Source of the DNA: Bacilli bacterium
GTDB lineage: Bacteria; Bacillota_I; Bacilli_A; RF39; UBA660
NCBI GenBank assembly: GCA_017553685.1
Contig: JAFZKH010000003.1
Coordinates: 1-64,000, forward strand
DNA: 64,000 bases
Direction: 5' to 3'
Under the pieces are notes generated by a model. The model was not told where the DNA came from and made no database searches. It saw only the letters and a program-made list of their open reading frames with translations. Below, in pieces: positions 14,410 to 22,977 of this stretch. Positions within the stretch are counted from its first letter, which is position 1; every line of letters starts with the position of its first letter. Both the position numbers and the translations under genes were made by a program.

Positions 14410-15003
14410 TTATTCTTTTTCAATATATTTAGCTTCCTTTACATTATCCTCTTTCTTTGATTTCTTATTGAAAATATAGATAATAATGCATGCTGCTAAA
14501 TCTAGTAATGAGTATACTACTAAGAATATACCTATTATTATAGTTAGAGCTACTGCTCCTGAGAATGGATTAAGTACTAATAATAATCCACAAGCTAATA
14601 TAAATAAAGAGATTATTATACTAGCAATAGATTTAATTACTTTATTAATTAATATTGAATAATATAGTTTAATAACACCATTTATAATCATCCAGATACC
14701 AATTAGTAATGGTACTATAGATCCTACTATAGTTGGATTAATAATTATAACTATACCTACTACTATACATACTATTCCAAATAAGAAACTTATATCTAAG
14801 TATTTTTGATTCTCTTTATTAATAAAGAAGTTAATTGTAGGTATTAAACCTGTTACTAATAGTATTATTCCAGCTCCATATGATAAGAATGATAATGTAG
14901 TTTCTGGATATACTATTAAAAAGATACCTATAGCTATTAATAGTAATGATACAATTATAGATGTTCTAAACATACTTTTTAGTTTACTTTCTACATATTC
15001 CAT
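14410..15003 (-). CDS. DUF308 / HdeD-like membrane protein
   Basis: A 197-residue membrane protein with about six hydrophobic helices arranged in pairs, in the manner of the HdeD/DUF308 family (repeats rich in Ile, Gly and a Gly-Ile-x-x-Ile motif). The C-terminus is a charged cytoplasmic tail. GAGGTG before ATG sets the start. The family is linked to acid or general stress in some bacteria, but its molecular role is not established. It is separated from the CDF transporter by 40 bases on the same strand. Confidence 0.8.
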   Translation of the reverse strand: MEYVESKLKSMFRTSIIVSLLLIAIGIFLIVYPETTLSFLSYGAGIILLVTGLIPTINFFINKENQKYLDISFLFGIVCIVVGIVIIINPTIVGSIVPLLIGIWMIINGVIKLYYSILINKVIKSIASIIISLFILACGLLLVLNPFSGAVALTIIIGIFLVVYSLLDLAACIIIYIFNKKSKKEDNVKEAKYIEKE

Positions 15004-15043
15004 ATTAGTCACCTCTAATATAATTATAACATAAAAAAAGATA

Positions 15044-15940
15044 TTATTTTCTAATATCTTTTTTACTTATAGGATTAACATGAACCATTACATGTTTAAC
15101 ATTATCATATTTCTTTTCTAAATCATCATGTAGAGATTCTGCTATATCATGAGCTTCTTTTAAAGTAAGTTTAGAATCTAAACATATTTCTAGGTCTATA
15201 TATATTTTACTTCCAAATAATCTAGTTCTAAGTAAATCTACATCTTTAACATCTTTATAATTAATTACATAATCATATATTTCTTTTTCAAATTCTTCAC
15301 TACATGAATGATCTACTACTTTATTAGTAGCATCTATAAATATATCTATAGCAGCTTTAACTATAAATATAAATATTACTATACTTGCTATTGAGTCTGC
15401 TATTGGAAAACCTATTCTAGAAAAGAATATACCTATTAATGCACCGATTGATGATAAAGAATCTGATCTATGATGCCAAGCATCTGCCATTAAAGCACTT
15501 GAATCTATTTTTTTAGCATAATATCTAGTATACCAATACATTAATTCTTTAACTATTATAGAAACTAAGGCTGCAATTAATGCTAGAACTCCTGGAATGG
15601 TTATACTATTGTATGAACCAGTTATTATATTTTTAAGTGCACTATAAAATATACCCAAACCAGTTAAGAAAAGTATTATTGAAAGTATCATAGCAGCCAC
15701 ACACTCTAGTCTTTCATGACCATAAGGATGTTCTTTATCTGGTTCTTTAGATGCTAGTTTAATTCCTATAATAACAACGAATGTACTAAATACATCTGAT
15801 GCAGAATGAACAGCATCACTTACCATTGCACTTGAATGTGCAAAGATACCTGCTATTAATTTAAAAATTGCTAAAGAAATATTAGCTACAATTGATACAA
15901 TTGATACTTTATTAGCAGTCTTTATATAATCATTATTCAT
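15044..15940 (-). CDS. Cation diffusion facilitator transporter
   Basis: A 298-residue CDF-family secondary transporter exporting divalent metals (zinc, iron or manganese) by proton exchange. Six membrane helices cover residues 10-210. Metal-site motifs are Ser-Asp-Ala-Val-His-Ser-x-x-Asp in helix 2 and Asp-Ala-Trp-His-His-Arg-Ser-Asp in helix 5. The C-terminal cytoplasmic domain (about 210-298) contains the expected His residues. The Asp/His pattern in helices 2 and 5 suggests a broad or iron/zinc specificity, which I cannot resolve. AGGAGG precedes the start. Confidence 0.92.
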   Translation of the reverse strand: MNNDYIKTANKVSIVSIVANISLAIFKLIAGIFAHSSAMVSDAVHSASDVFSTFVVIIGIKLASKEPDKEHPYGHERLECVAAMILSIILFLTGLGIFYSALKNIITGSYNSITIPGVLALIAALVSIIVKELMYWYTRYYAKKIDSSALMADAWHHRSDSLSSIGALIGIFFSRIGFPIADSIASIVIFIFIVKAAIDIFIDATNKVVDHSCSEEFEKEIYDYVINYKDVKDVDLLRTRLFGSKIYIDLEICLDSKLTLKEAHDIAESLHDDLEKKYDNVKHVMVHVNPISKKDIRK

Positions 15941-16011
15941 AAGTATTCCTCCTAAAAGAGTAGTATATACATTATAGTCTTATGAATATTTTTAGTCAAT
16001 AAAAAAGATGA

Positions 16012-16260
16012 TTAATCATCTTCTCCATAATAGTCATCATCATCTATTCCATCACCATTATCTTGATATTCGAAATCCCATGGGTTTTGTTTGCCTTCTT
16101 TTACTTGTTTTCTTTCTTCTTCATCAAGATCATATGCATCCATTTCTTCCTCTAATTCTCTATCTCTTTTATCATTATCAAGTAAAGTTTCTAAAAGTGA
16201 TTTTTCTTTTTTCTTTTCTTCTTTTTTATCATTACCAATTAATACATCTATTAATCCCAT
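16012..16260 (-). CDS. Small acidic hypothetical protein
   Basis: An 82-residue very acidic soluble protein with a Lys/Glu-rich start, a helical middle and an Asp-rich tail. No family is recognised. AAAGGAG lies six bases before ATG. It overlaps no neighbour and lies 14 bases from the next gene, so they are probably cotranscribed. Confidence 0.7.
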   Translation of the reverse strand: MGLIDVLIGNDKKEEKKKEKSLLETLLDNDKRDRELEEEMDAYDLDEEERKQVKEGKQNPWDFEYQDNGDGIDDDDYYGEDD

Positions 16261-16274
16261 ATTAATCTCCTTTA

Positions 16275-16634
16275 TTATTTAAATATTTCTTGATCATATA
16301 TTTTAACAAATAATGATTCTGCATATATTTTTAATTCATCATCTACTGGTTTATTAGTAACAATTATTCCATCATATACTTTTTCATTTTTCATGTCCTC
16401 AATTGTTTCTTCTATTTCTTTCTTAGTAATTTGTTTATTTAAATATGTTTGAACAGTATATGTTACTCCATCTTTTTTTACTAGAATATCATTATCATTT
16501 GTTGGATCATTATCTGATAATCTTTCATCATCAAATCTAATATATTCAAATCCATATTTTTCTAGATAAGATTCTGAAACATTTCTAAATTCTCTTTCAT
16601 CAAGAGAATTATCCACAATAAATAATATACCCAT
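16275..16634 (-). CDS. Degenerate Mrr-like (PD-(D/E)XK fold) protein
   Basis: A 119-residue protein whose middle (about 48-95) reads like an Mrr-type nuclease core: Asn-Asp-Ile-Leu-Val then Thr-Val-Gln-Thr-Tyr-Leu, followed by Ile-Thr-Lys-Lys-Glu-Ile-Glu-Glu and an Ile-Ile-Val-Thr-Asn strand. Active members carry Gln-x-Lys at this point; here the Lys is replaced, so catalysis is doubtful. AGGTGAT precedes ATG. The fold assignment is by pattern only. Confidence 0.5.
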   Translation of the reverse strand: MGILFIVDNSLDEREFRNVSESYLEKYGFEYIRFDDERLSDNDPTNDNDILVKKDGVTYTVQTYLNKQITKKEIEETIEDMKNEKVYDGIIVTNKPVDDELKIYAESLFVKIYDQEIFK

Positions 16635-16672
16635 ATTATCACCTAAATAAATTATAGCATAAAAAAGAATGG

Positions 16673-17380
16673 TTAATTATAAATAAAAACCATTCTATCT
16701 CTTCCTTGTAAATCTTTTTTACATTCTATACTTGCTTCTGGTAAATATAATTCTTTTAGAGATTTAATTCTATCATATTGAGTCATACCTATTTCAAAAG
16801 CAATTATATATTTATCTTTTATTATAGATTTAATATCTTTTAATATTCTTTCATAGAACTCTAATCCATCATTATCAGCATATAAAGCTATATTTGGTTC
16901 ATTTTTATATACTATATCCATTATTTCTTCATCTTTTGAAATATATGGTGGATTACTTATTATTACATCATATTTATTATTTATTCCTGTGTATAAATCA
17001 GTATTAATAAATGTTATATTTGTATTATTTAATTTAGAGTTATTTTTAGCTACTTCTAAGGCATCTTTTGATATATCAGTAGCAGTTACATTAGAATCTA
17101 TCTCTTTTGCTAAAGAAATAGCTATACAGCCTGATCCAGTACATAAATCTAATATATCTATTTTAGTATTAAATGTAGATTTTATTCTTTTTATAGTTTC
17201 TGATACTAATTCCTCTGTTTCAAATCTAGGAATTAATACTGATGGATTAACATTTATTATATTACCCATAAAATCTACATTACCTACTATATATTGAACA
17301 GGTTCACCATTTTCTAATCTTTTAATGGCATCCTCAATATTACCATTATAGTATTTTTTTAAATATTCTATATCAGTCAT
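16673..17380 (-). CDS. prmC: Peptide-chain release factor glutamine methyltransferase
   Basis: This 235-residue methyltransferase modifies the Gln of the GGQ motif in release factors. It shows Pro-Val-Gln-Tyr-Ile-x-Gly near the N-terminus, the SAM loop Asp-Leu-Cys-Thr-Gly-Ser-Gly-Cys-Ile-Ala and the catalytic Asn-Pro-Pro-Tyr. The N-terminal helical domain is short compared with the usual 275-285 residues. It follows prfA, its substrate, in the same operon. No ribosome site is close to the ATG; a prfA-end hairpin may bring one nearer. Confidence 0.94.
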   Translation of the reverse strand: MTDIEYLKKYYNGNIEDAIKRLENGEPVQYIVGNVDFMGNIINVNPSVLIPRFETEELVSETIKRIKSTFNTKIDILDLCTGSGCIAISLAKEIDSNVTATDISKDALEVAKNNSKLNNTNITFINTDLYTGINNKYDVIISNPPYISKDEEIMDIVYKNEPNIALYADNDGLEFYERILKDIKSIIKDKYIIAFEIGMTQYDRIKSLKELYLPEASIECKKDLQGRDRMVFIYN

Positions 17381-17392
17381 AATTTAAATAAA

Positions 17393-17415
17393 AGTAACAT
17401 ATATTATATGTTACT
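17393..17415 (-). promoter_or_regulatory. Hairpin between prfA and prmC
   Basis: AGTAACATATA and TATATGTTACT form a 23-base palindrome overlapping the prfA stop codon. On the minus strand the purine-rich GGAGAAGGAAG of the prfA end lies directly before it and the prmC ATG follows 12 bases after it. Folding would shorten the distance between the two. Confidence 0.4.
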
Positions 17416-18471
17416 TCCTTCTCCCTCTATTTTTCTTCTTTGATCTTCATTTATTAAAGCTTCTATTAATTTATCTATATCACCTTGCATAATTCTATCT
17501 AATGCCATTAAAGTTAAATTTATTCTGTGATCAGTAACTCTATTTTGAGGATAATTATAAGTTCTAATCTTTTCAGATCTATCTCCAGTACCTATTTTAT
17601 TTCTTCTTTCAGAACCAACAGCTTCTTCTTGCTTTCTTAGTTCTTCATCATAGATTCTAGATTTTAATATTTCTAAAGCTTTTTCTTTATTCTTTAATTG
17701 ACTTCTTTCATTTTGACAAGTAACTACTATTCCTGTAGGTATATGAGTAATTCTAACAGCAGAGTCAGTAGTATTTACTCCTTGTCCTCCTGCTCCTGAG
17801 GATCTATAAACATCAATTCTTAGGTCTTCTTCTTTAACTTCTACATCTACATCTGTTACTTCAGGCATAACTAATACTGTAGCAGTTGATGTATGAACTC
17901 TTCCTTGTGATTCTGTTACTGGAACCCTTTGAACTCTATGAGCTCCTGATTCATATTTAAGTTTAGAATATACATTTTCACCCTTAACCATGAATTCTAT
18001 TTGAGAATATCCACCAGCAGTTCCTTCTTCAGCATTAATTATTTCAATTCTCCAACCTTTACTATCTGCATATCTACTATACATTTCAAAAAGGTCTCCC
18101 GCAAATAGATTAGCTTCATCTCCACCAGCAGCTCCTCTTATTTCAACAATGATATTTTTATCATCATTAGGATCCTTAGGTATTAATTCTACTTCTATTT
18201 GTTTTTCTAAATCTTCTTTTTCAGTTTCTAAAGAGTTAATATCTTCTTTTGCAAGTTCAGCCATTTCTGCGTCATTTACTAATTCTTTAGCTTCTTCTAA
18301 ATTCTTTAGAACTTCTTTATATCTTTTATATAAATTAACTACAGTTTCAAGACTAGATGCTTCTTTTGATAAACTTGTCATAAGTTTAACGTCATTAATT
18401 ACTTCCATCTTTGTAAGTTCTGTACTTAATTCATTATATCTATTTAAAATTGTCTCTAGTCTTTCTATCAT
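17404..18471 (-). CDS. prfA: Peptide chain release factor 1
   Basis: RF1 of 355 residues, which ends translation at UAA and UAG. The GGQ motif lies in Gly-Ala-Gly-Gly-Gln-Gly-Val-Asn, and the codon-reading segment is Pro-Val-Thr, the tripeptide region of the RF1 type. Length is normal. The start is the ATG after GGTGATAACT; the GTG three codons earlier is within that ribosome site. It lies directly after rpoE and before prmC. Confidence 0.97.
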   Translation of the reverse strand: MIERLETILNRYNELSTELTKMEVINDVKLMTSLSKEASSLETVVNLYKRYKEVLKNLEEAKELVNDAEMAELAKEDINSLETEKEDLEKQIEVELIPKDPNDDKNIIVEIRGAAGGDEANLFAGDLFEMYSRYADSKGWRIEIINAEEGTAGGYSQIEFMVKGENVYSKLKYESGAHRVQRVPVTESQGRVHTSTATVLVMPEVTDVDVEVKEEDLRIDVYRSSGAGGQGVNTTDSAVRITHIPTGIVVTCQNERSQLKNKEKALEILKSRIYDEELRKQEEAVGSERRNKIGTGDRSEKIRTYNYPQNRVTDHRINLTLMALDRIMQGDIDKLIEALINEDQRRKIEGEGSNI

Positions 18472-18480
18472 AGTTATCAC

Positions 18481-18918
18481 CTATTCATCTAAATCTTCTT
18501 CATCTATAATAGTTAAATCATTGAAATCATCTTCATCATTATCAGAATCATCAGTAGCTTCATCAGAATAATCATCTTCTAAATCATCACTAACTACATC
18601 ATCTTCATCTTCTTCTGATTTTTCTACATCTTCTGTTTCATCTTCTTCATCATCAACTACTATATTTGCTTTATGGTTTTCTTTTAAATCCCAATAAGTA
18701 CTATTTATTAAGATAAATCTTCCATCAGTTGTTAATGCAGTAAAGAAATCACCAATTTTTTCTTCAAATTCTGCATCACTAAGTTTTAATAATTTACATA
18801 CTTCCTTAAATAAATTAGGAGTATTAAATTTCTTTCCTTTTTCTTTAATTATTTCATAAGCTATATCAGTATAACTCATTTGTTCTAATTCTTCGATTGT
18901 TTTTTCTTTTAAACTCAT
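18481..18918 (-). CDS. rpoE: RNA polymerase delta subunit
   Basis: A 145-residue delta subunit, a Firmicute-specific RNA polymerase accessory factor that speeds transcript release and recycling. The N-terminal HARE-HTH domain (about 1-75) includes Thr-Asp-Ile-Ala-Tyr-Glu and Trp-Asp-Leu. The C-terminal 65 residues are almost entirely Asp, Glu and Ser, the usual disordered acidic tail. GGAGG precedes ATG. The DUF1934-argS-rpoE order is the same as in Bacillus. Confidence 0.96.
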   Translation of the reverse strand: MSLKEKTIEELEQMSYTDIAYEIIKEKGKKFNTPNLFKEVCKLLKLSDAEFEEKIGDFFTALTTDGRFILINSTYWDLKENHKANIVVDDEEDETEDVEKSEEDEDDVVSDDLEDDYSDEATDDSDNDEDDFNDLTIIDEEDLDE

Positions 18919-18927
18919 ATTGTCCTC

Positions 18928-20619
18928 CTACATCTTATTTGGCATTTCTATACCAAGTATATTCATACCAGATTTAATTATATCTCCAACCATACTAATT
19001 AAGTATAATCTTGTTTTTCTTATTTCTTCATTATCATCTAGTACTTTATTACTTGTATAGAATGCACTATATTCATTAGCAAGTTTAATTAAATATCTAG
19101 ATAATATATATGGTTCTTTCTTTTTAGCAGCTTCATTAACAACACTATTAAAACTATATAATGTTTTAATTAATGAATAAGATAAACCATCTGTTAATTT
19201 ATCATAACTAATATCATTTAGCAATACTTTATCATCTGTTTTCTTTAATATACTTTGAATTCTTACATACATATATTGAATATATGGACTTGTTTCCCCT
19301 TGGAAATTAAGCATAGTATCTAAATCAAATACTTCATCTTTAATTCTTGAATTATATAAATCACTAAAGATTACAGCTCCTATACCTACTTTCTTAGCAG
19401 TTTCATCTATATCTTCTAAATCAGGATTCTTTTCTAAGATAATTTCTTTAGCTTTAGTAATAGCTTCATTAATAACATCATCTAGTTTAATGAAATTACC
19501 CTTTCTAGTAGACATTTTACCCTCTTTTAAGGAATATAATCCATAAGATACATGTTCTAGTCCATCTACATACTTTTTATCTAAATCAAGGTATTTAGCT
19601 ACTGCAAATACTTGTTTAAAATGTAATTCTTGTTCATAACCAGTAACATAGATACTCTTATCATAATCATATGTTCTTGCTCTATATAAGATAGCAGCTA
19701 AATCTCTTGATGCATATATACTACTACCATCACTCTTTTTAACTATACATGGAGCTTTAATACCTTCATTAGTTAAATCTACAATAGTAGCTCCTTCTGA
19801 TACTTCAAGTACATTTTTCTTAGCTAACATATCTATTACTTCATCTATTGAATCTATATAAGCAGCTTCTCCTCTAATAGAATCAAATTTAATACCAAGC
19901 ATATCATATGTTTTATAGAACTCATTTAAACTAAGTTCTTTAAACTTTTCCCATAATGCTGTGCATTCTGGATCTTTATGTTCTAATTTATTAAAGTTTT
20001 CTCTACATCTTTCAAGAACTTCTTCATCATTAGCACATAATTCATTAATTCTTACATAGATTTCTACTAATTTATCAATAGCATCTGTACTTAAATCATA
20101 TTCAGAACCCCAAAGTTTATAACCTTCGATTAATTTACCAAATTGAGTACCATAATCTCCTAAATGGTTAATACCTATTGTGTTATATCCTAGAAATTTA
20201 TAAATATTATATAAAGCATGTCCTATTAAAGTAGTTCTCATATGTCCTATATGGAATGGCTTACATACATTAGGAGACGAATATTCAATTAATACTGTCT
20301 CTGAATGTTTTTCTCTTCCATAGTTTTCTTTATCACTATCATATTCACTAAGAACTAACTTAGCTAAGTATTCTCTATTAATAAAGAAATTAAGATAACC
20401 ATTAACACTCTCTATTTTATCTATCCTTTCATCTTTAATCTTTTCTACTAATTCATTAGCAATATCTACTGGTGATTTATGCATTTCTTTAGATAAACTA
20501 AAACATGGAAAAGCATAGTCTCCTTTAGAAGGATCCTCTATTTCCTTAATATAATCATAAACATCAATATTAATCTCTTTTTCAATTAAAGAAGAAATAA
20601 TTTGTTTTATATCTGTCAT
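18928..20619 (-). CDS. argS: Arginyl-tRNA synthetase
   Basis: A 563-residue class I synthetase charging tRNA-Arg. It has the N-terminal additional domain (1-110), the HIGH signature in His-Ile-Gly-His-Met-Arg, a KMSK-like loop reading Lys-Met-Ser-Thr-Arg-Lys-Gly-Asn, and the C-terminal helical anticodon-binding domain with a closing Pro-Asn-Lys-Met. Length is normal. AAGGAG is seven bases upstream of ATG. It is flanked by the DUF1934 gene and rpoE. Confidence 0.97.
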   Translation of the reverse strand: MTDIKQIISSLIEKEINIDVYDYIKEIEDPSKGDYAFPCFSLSKEMHKSPVDIANELVEKIKDERIDKIESVNGYLNFFINREYLAKLVLSEYDSDKENYGREKHSETVLIEYSSPNVCKPFHIGHMRTTLIGHALYNIYKFLGYNTIGINHLGDYGTQFGKLIEGYKLWGSEYDLSTDAIDKLVEIYVRINELCANDEEVLERCRENFNKLEHKDPECTALWEKFKELSLNEFYKTYDMLGIKFDSIRGEAAYIDSIDEVIDMLAKKNVLEVSEGATIVDLTNEGIKAPCIVKKSDGSSIYASRDLAAILYRARTYDYDKSIYVTGYEQELHFKQVFAVAKYLDLDKKYVDGLEHVSYGLYSLKEGKMSTRKGNFIKLDDVINEAITKAKEIILEKNPDLEDIDETAKKVGIGAVIFSDLYNSRIKDEVFDLDTMLNFQGETSPYIQYMYVRIQSILKKTDDKVLLNDISYDKLTDGLSYSLIKTLYSFNSVVNEAAKKKEPYILSRYLIKLANEYSAFYTSNKVLDDNEEIRKTRLYLISMVGDIIKSGMNILGIEMPNKM

Positions 20620-20622
20620 ATT

Positions 20623-20979
20623 CTACTCCTTTATAATTATTTTAATTTCAAAATTACCAGTATATTCGCTTTCAATATAAAGTTCGTAATCAATTATAAC
20701 TGATTTTTCAGTTATTTCAAGACTATTTGTAATTATATTTAAATTAAAAATGGTATTCATTTCTTTTATTTCATATAATCCATTAGATTTATTATCTTTA
20801 TCAAATAATATACTTATTTTAGATTCTTTATTTTCTTTATTCATTTTAATAGTTTTATCTATTATAAACTCATAATTATCTTCTGAAGTATTAAATAATA
20901 ATTTATTACCTTTTTTAGTATAATTAATACCTTTAAATTCAGTTAAACCATCATTATTCTTAATAAATAAATCTAACAT
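20623..20979 (-). CDS. DUF1934 (YwiB-like) beta-barrel protein
   Basis: A 118-residue protein matching DUF1934/YwiB by its place directly upstream of argS and its all-beta, lipocalin-like pattern of alternating hydrophobic strands. The last 25 residues form a Val-Ile-Ile-Asp-Tyr-x-Leu strand and a closing Ile-Lys-Ile. No catalytic residues are evident and its role is unknown. GGTGA lies before ATG and it is separated from argS by three bases. Confidence 0.75.
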   Translation of the reverse strand: MLDLFIKNNDGLTEFKGINYTKKGNKLLFNTSEDNYEFIIDKTIKMNKENKESKISILFDKDNKSNGLYEIKEMNTIFNLNIITNSLEITEKSVIIDYELYIESEYTGNFEIKIIIKE

Positions 20980-21045
20980 GTATTATTTCACCACTTTTTC
21001 AAGTAAAAGTATATCATATATACACCTAAAAACAAGTGTTTTTAC

Positions 21046-21074
21046 AATAAAAAATGAAGATTTACATCTTCATT
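21046..21074 (-). terminator. Terminator of noc
   Basis: AATGAAGAT (21,053-21,061) pairs with ATCTTCATT (21,066-21,074); on the minus strand a T-run follows. The stem overlaps the noc stop codon. Confidence 0.85.
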
Positions 21075-22086
21075 ATTCATTATCAATTATCTTTATTACA
21101 AATTGAGATATATTACCAAACTTAAATTTGTCATAAGAAGCTTTAACGCCTTGATTAGATAAACTATTAACTAGTTCTACTATTTTTTGTTCTGCTAGTT
21201 CTGAATCTGGTTTATCTTCTATCATATTAAAAGTATTATCTTCGATTAATTCAGGCTCATCATATGTAATAGAACTTGATGAGAATCCTCTTGATTTAAT
21301 AGGTTCTTTATATTCAGGAGCCTCTAATACTTCTTTATGATCATCCTCAGTAGATAATTCATCAATTTTCTTTTGAATTCTAGCCATAATAGCATCTATA
21401 TCAAATTCATCATCTTTAGTTTCTTTTACTGGTTCATTATATGGATTACTATATGGTTTTTCTTCTACTTTAGGAGTAGATAACATATTATTAATCATAT
21501 CATCAGTATCTTTAACATTTATTCTATCTGCTATTATTTTATCTAATAATTCTTCTTGTTTTAATTTATCTTCTATTCTAAGTAAACTTCTAGCATGTCT
21601 TTCAGATATTTTATTATTTAATAAAGCATCTTGTACTTTTGGGCTTAGATTTAATAATCTTAATTTATTAGAAATAGTAGCTTGAGTTTTACCCATTCTA
21701 GTAGCTAATTGTTCTTGAGTTAAATATCCTCTTTCAAGAAGTTTCTTATAAGATTTAGCTTCTTCTATTGGAGATAAATCTTTTCTTTGAATATTTTCTA
21801 CTATTGCAACTTCTGCAGATTCATTATCATTTAAATCTATAGTAACAGCAGGTACTTTATGTAATCCTGCTATATAAGCTGCTTTATATCTTCTTTCACC
21901 TGCAATAATTTCATATTTATTACCTATTTTTCTAAGTACAAGTGGTTGAATTATTCCATGTTCTTTTATAGATTTAGCTAGTTCATTTAAAGCACCTTCA
22001 TCAAATGCTAATCTTGGTTGGAACCTGTTAGGAATAATATCATCTAAAGATACTTCAATAACTTCTTTATCTAATGTATTTACCAT
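21073..22086 (-). CDS. noc: Noc-like ParB-family nucleoid occlusion protein
   Basis: A 337-residue ParB/Noc CTPase. The N-terminal domain carries the CTP-binding block Gly-Glu-Arg-Arg-Tyr-Lys-Ala and Glu-Asn-Ile-Gln-Arg. In the DNA-binding domain the residues known to separate Noc from ParB read Gln (Gly-Lys-Thr-Gln), Lys (Ser-Asn-Lys-Leu) and Arg (Glu-Arg-His-Ala-Arg), the Noc state. It lacks the N-terminal amphipathic membrane helix of Bacillus Noc. It has an acidic linker of about 90 residues (about 210-300) before the C-terminal dimer domain. GGTG before ATG sets the start. It lies two genes from rsmG, near the usual Noc locus. Confidence 0.85.
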   Translation of the reverse strand: MVNTLDKEVIEVSLDDIIPNRFQPRLAFDEGALNELAKSIKEHGIIQPLVLRKIGNKYEIIAGERRYKAAYIAGLHKVPAVTIDLNDNESAEVAIVENIQRKDLSPIEEAKSYKKLLERGYLTQEQLATRMGKTQATISNKLRLLNLSPKVQDALLNNKISERHARSLLRIEDKLKQEELLDKIIADRINVKDTDDMINNMLSTPKVEEKPYSNPYNEPVKETKDDEFDIDAIMARIQKKIDELSTEDDHKEVLEAPEYKEPIKSRGFSSSSITYDEPELIEDNTFNMIEDKPDSELAEQKIVELVNSLSNQGVKASYDKFKFGNISQFVIKIIDNE

Positions 22087-22123
22087 GACAAACACCTCTT
22101 TATTCTAAATATAATGATACTAT

Positions 22124-22152
22124 AAAAGACCATTTATTTCAATGGTCTTTTT
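22124..22152 (-). terminator. Terminator after the methyltransferase gene
   Basis: AAAAGACCATT (22,124-22,134) pairs with AATGGTCTTTT (22,141-22,151). It lies downstream of the minus-strand methyltransferase gene. Confidence 0.8.
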
Positions 22153-22167
22153 AATTTTTCTATATAA

Positions 22168-22920
22168 TTACCTAATGTTACCAATTCTAAGAATCGTATT
22201 ATTCGGCATTGTTATATATCCATTTTCTGAATATTTATCAAATATTCTTTCTAATTCATTTAAATATATAGTATAATTCTCACTATTTTGTTTTGGAGCA
22301 TATGATGCTGAAAAATTTAAACCAATAAACTGTTCTTTATTTAATACATAATCATTTTTAAATATAATTTTTTCATAATTGAGAAAGAAATTATTAAATA
22401 TTTCTTCATTACGATTTAAGCCACCACTAGATCCTTTATATTCTGGACAATATTTAGAACTTAAACTATGTATTTCTTTAATTATTTTTTTATCATAATC
22501 ACCATTATTATAAATAATAGCTACTACTGAATTATCTTTTAATATTCTAGCGCATTCATTCTTAAATAAAATTGCATCAAACCAATGAAAAGCTTGACCA
22601 ACAGTAACTAGATCTACTAAATTATTGGTTAGATCAATCGCTTCGGCAGAACAATTTACACCTTTGAAATTAGAATAACTACCTAGGTTTTCTAAACATT
22701 TATGAAACATATCATAATTAGGTTCTATCCCATATACAGTTATTCCTTTTTCTACGAAAGGTAAACATAGTTTCCCTGTACCTGCCCCTACATCCGCAAT
22801 TATTGAATTACTATTTAAATTATATTTGCTAATAATATATTCAATTGCTTCTTTAGAATAATTAGGTCTATACTTTGAATAATCATTTTCCATGTGACTA
22901 AATCTATCAATATTATTCAA
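22168..22920 (-). CDS. Class I SAM-dependent methyltransferase
   Basis: A 250-residue class I methyltransferase of the UbiE/Tam type. The SAM loop is Asp-Val-Gly-Ala-Gly-Thr-Gly-Lys (about 43-50), followed by an acidic Glu at the end of strand 2 and Gly-Gln-Ala-Phe-His-Trp-Phe, a motif of small-molecule methyltransferases. Substrate unknown. The start is TTG with GGTGATG seven bases upstream. It is inserted between rsmG and noc, which are adjacent in Bacillus, and has its own terminator, so it may be an addition to the locus. Confidence 0.82.
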   Translation of the reverse strand: MNNIDRFSHMENDYSKYRPNYSKEAIEYIISKYNLNSNSIIADVGAGTGKLCLPFVEKGITVYGIEPNYDMFHKCLENLGSYSNFKGVNCSAEAIDLTNNLVDLVTVGQAFHWFDAILFKNECARILKDNSVVAIIYNNGDYDKKIIKEIHSLSSKYCPEYKGSSGGLNRNEEIFNNFFLNYEKIIFKNDYVLNKEQFIGLNFSASYAPKQNSENYTIYLNELERIFDKYSENGYITMPNNTILRIGNIR

Positions 22921-22950
22921 AAAACATCACCTGTGGAATTATTATAACAT

Positions 22951-22977
22951 AAAAAGACCATTATAGTGGTCTTTTTT
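22951..22977 (-). terminator. Terminator of the mnmG-rsmG operon
   Basis: AAAAAGACCA (22,951-22,960) pairs with TGGTCTTTTT (22,967-22,976); on the minus strand it ends in T5. It overlaps the rsmG stop. Confidence 0.8.

Noticed and set aside
18149-18571. Plus-strand ORF of 140 codons opposite prfA and rpoE
   Set aside because: It is the Ser-rich complement of the acidic rpoE tail and of prfA.
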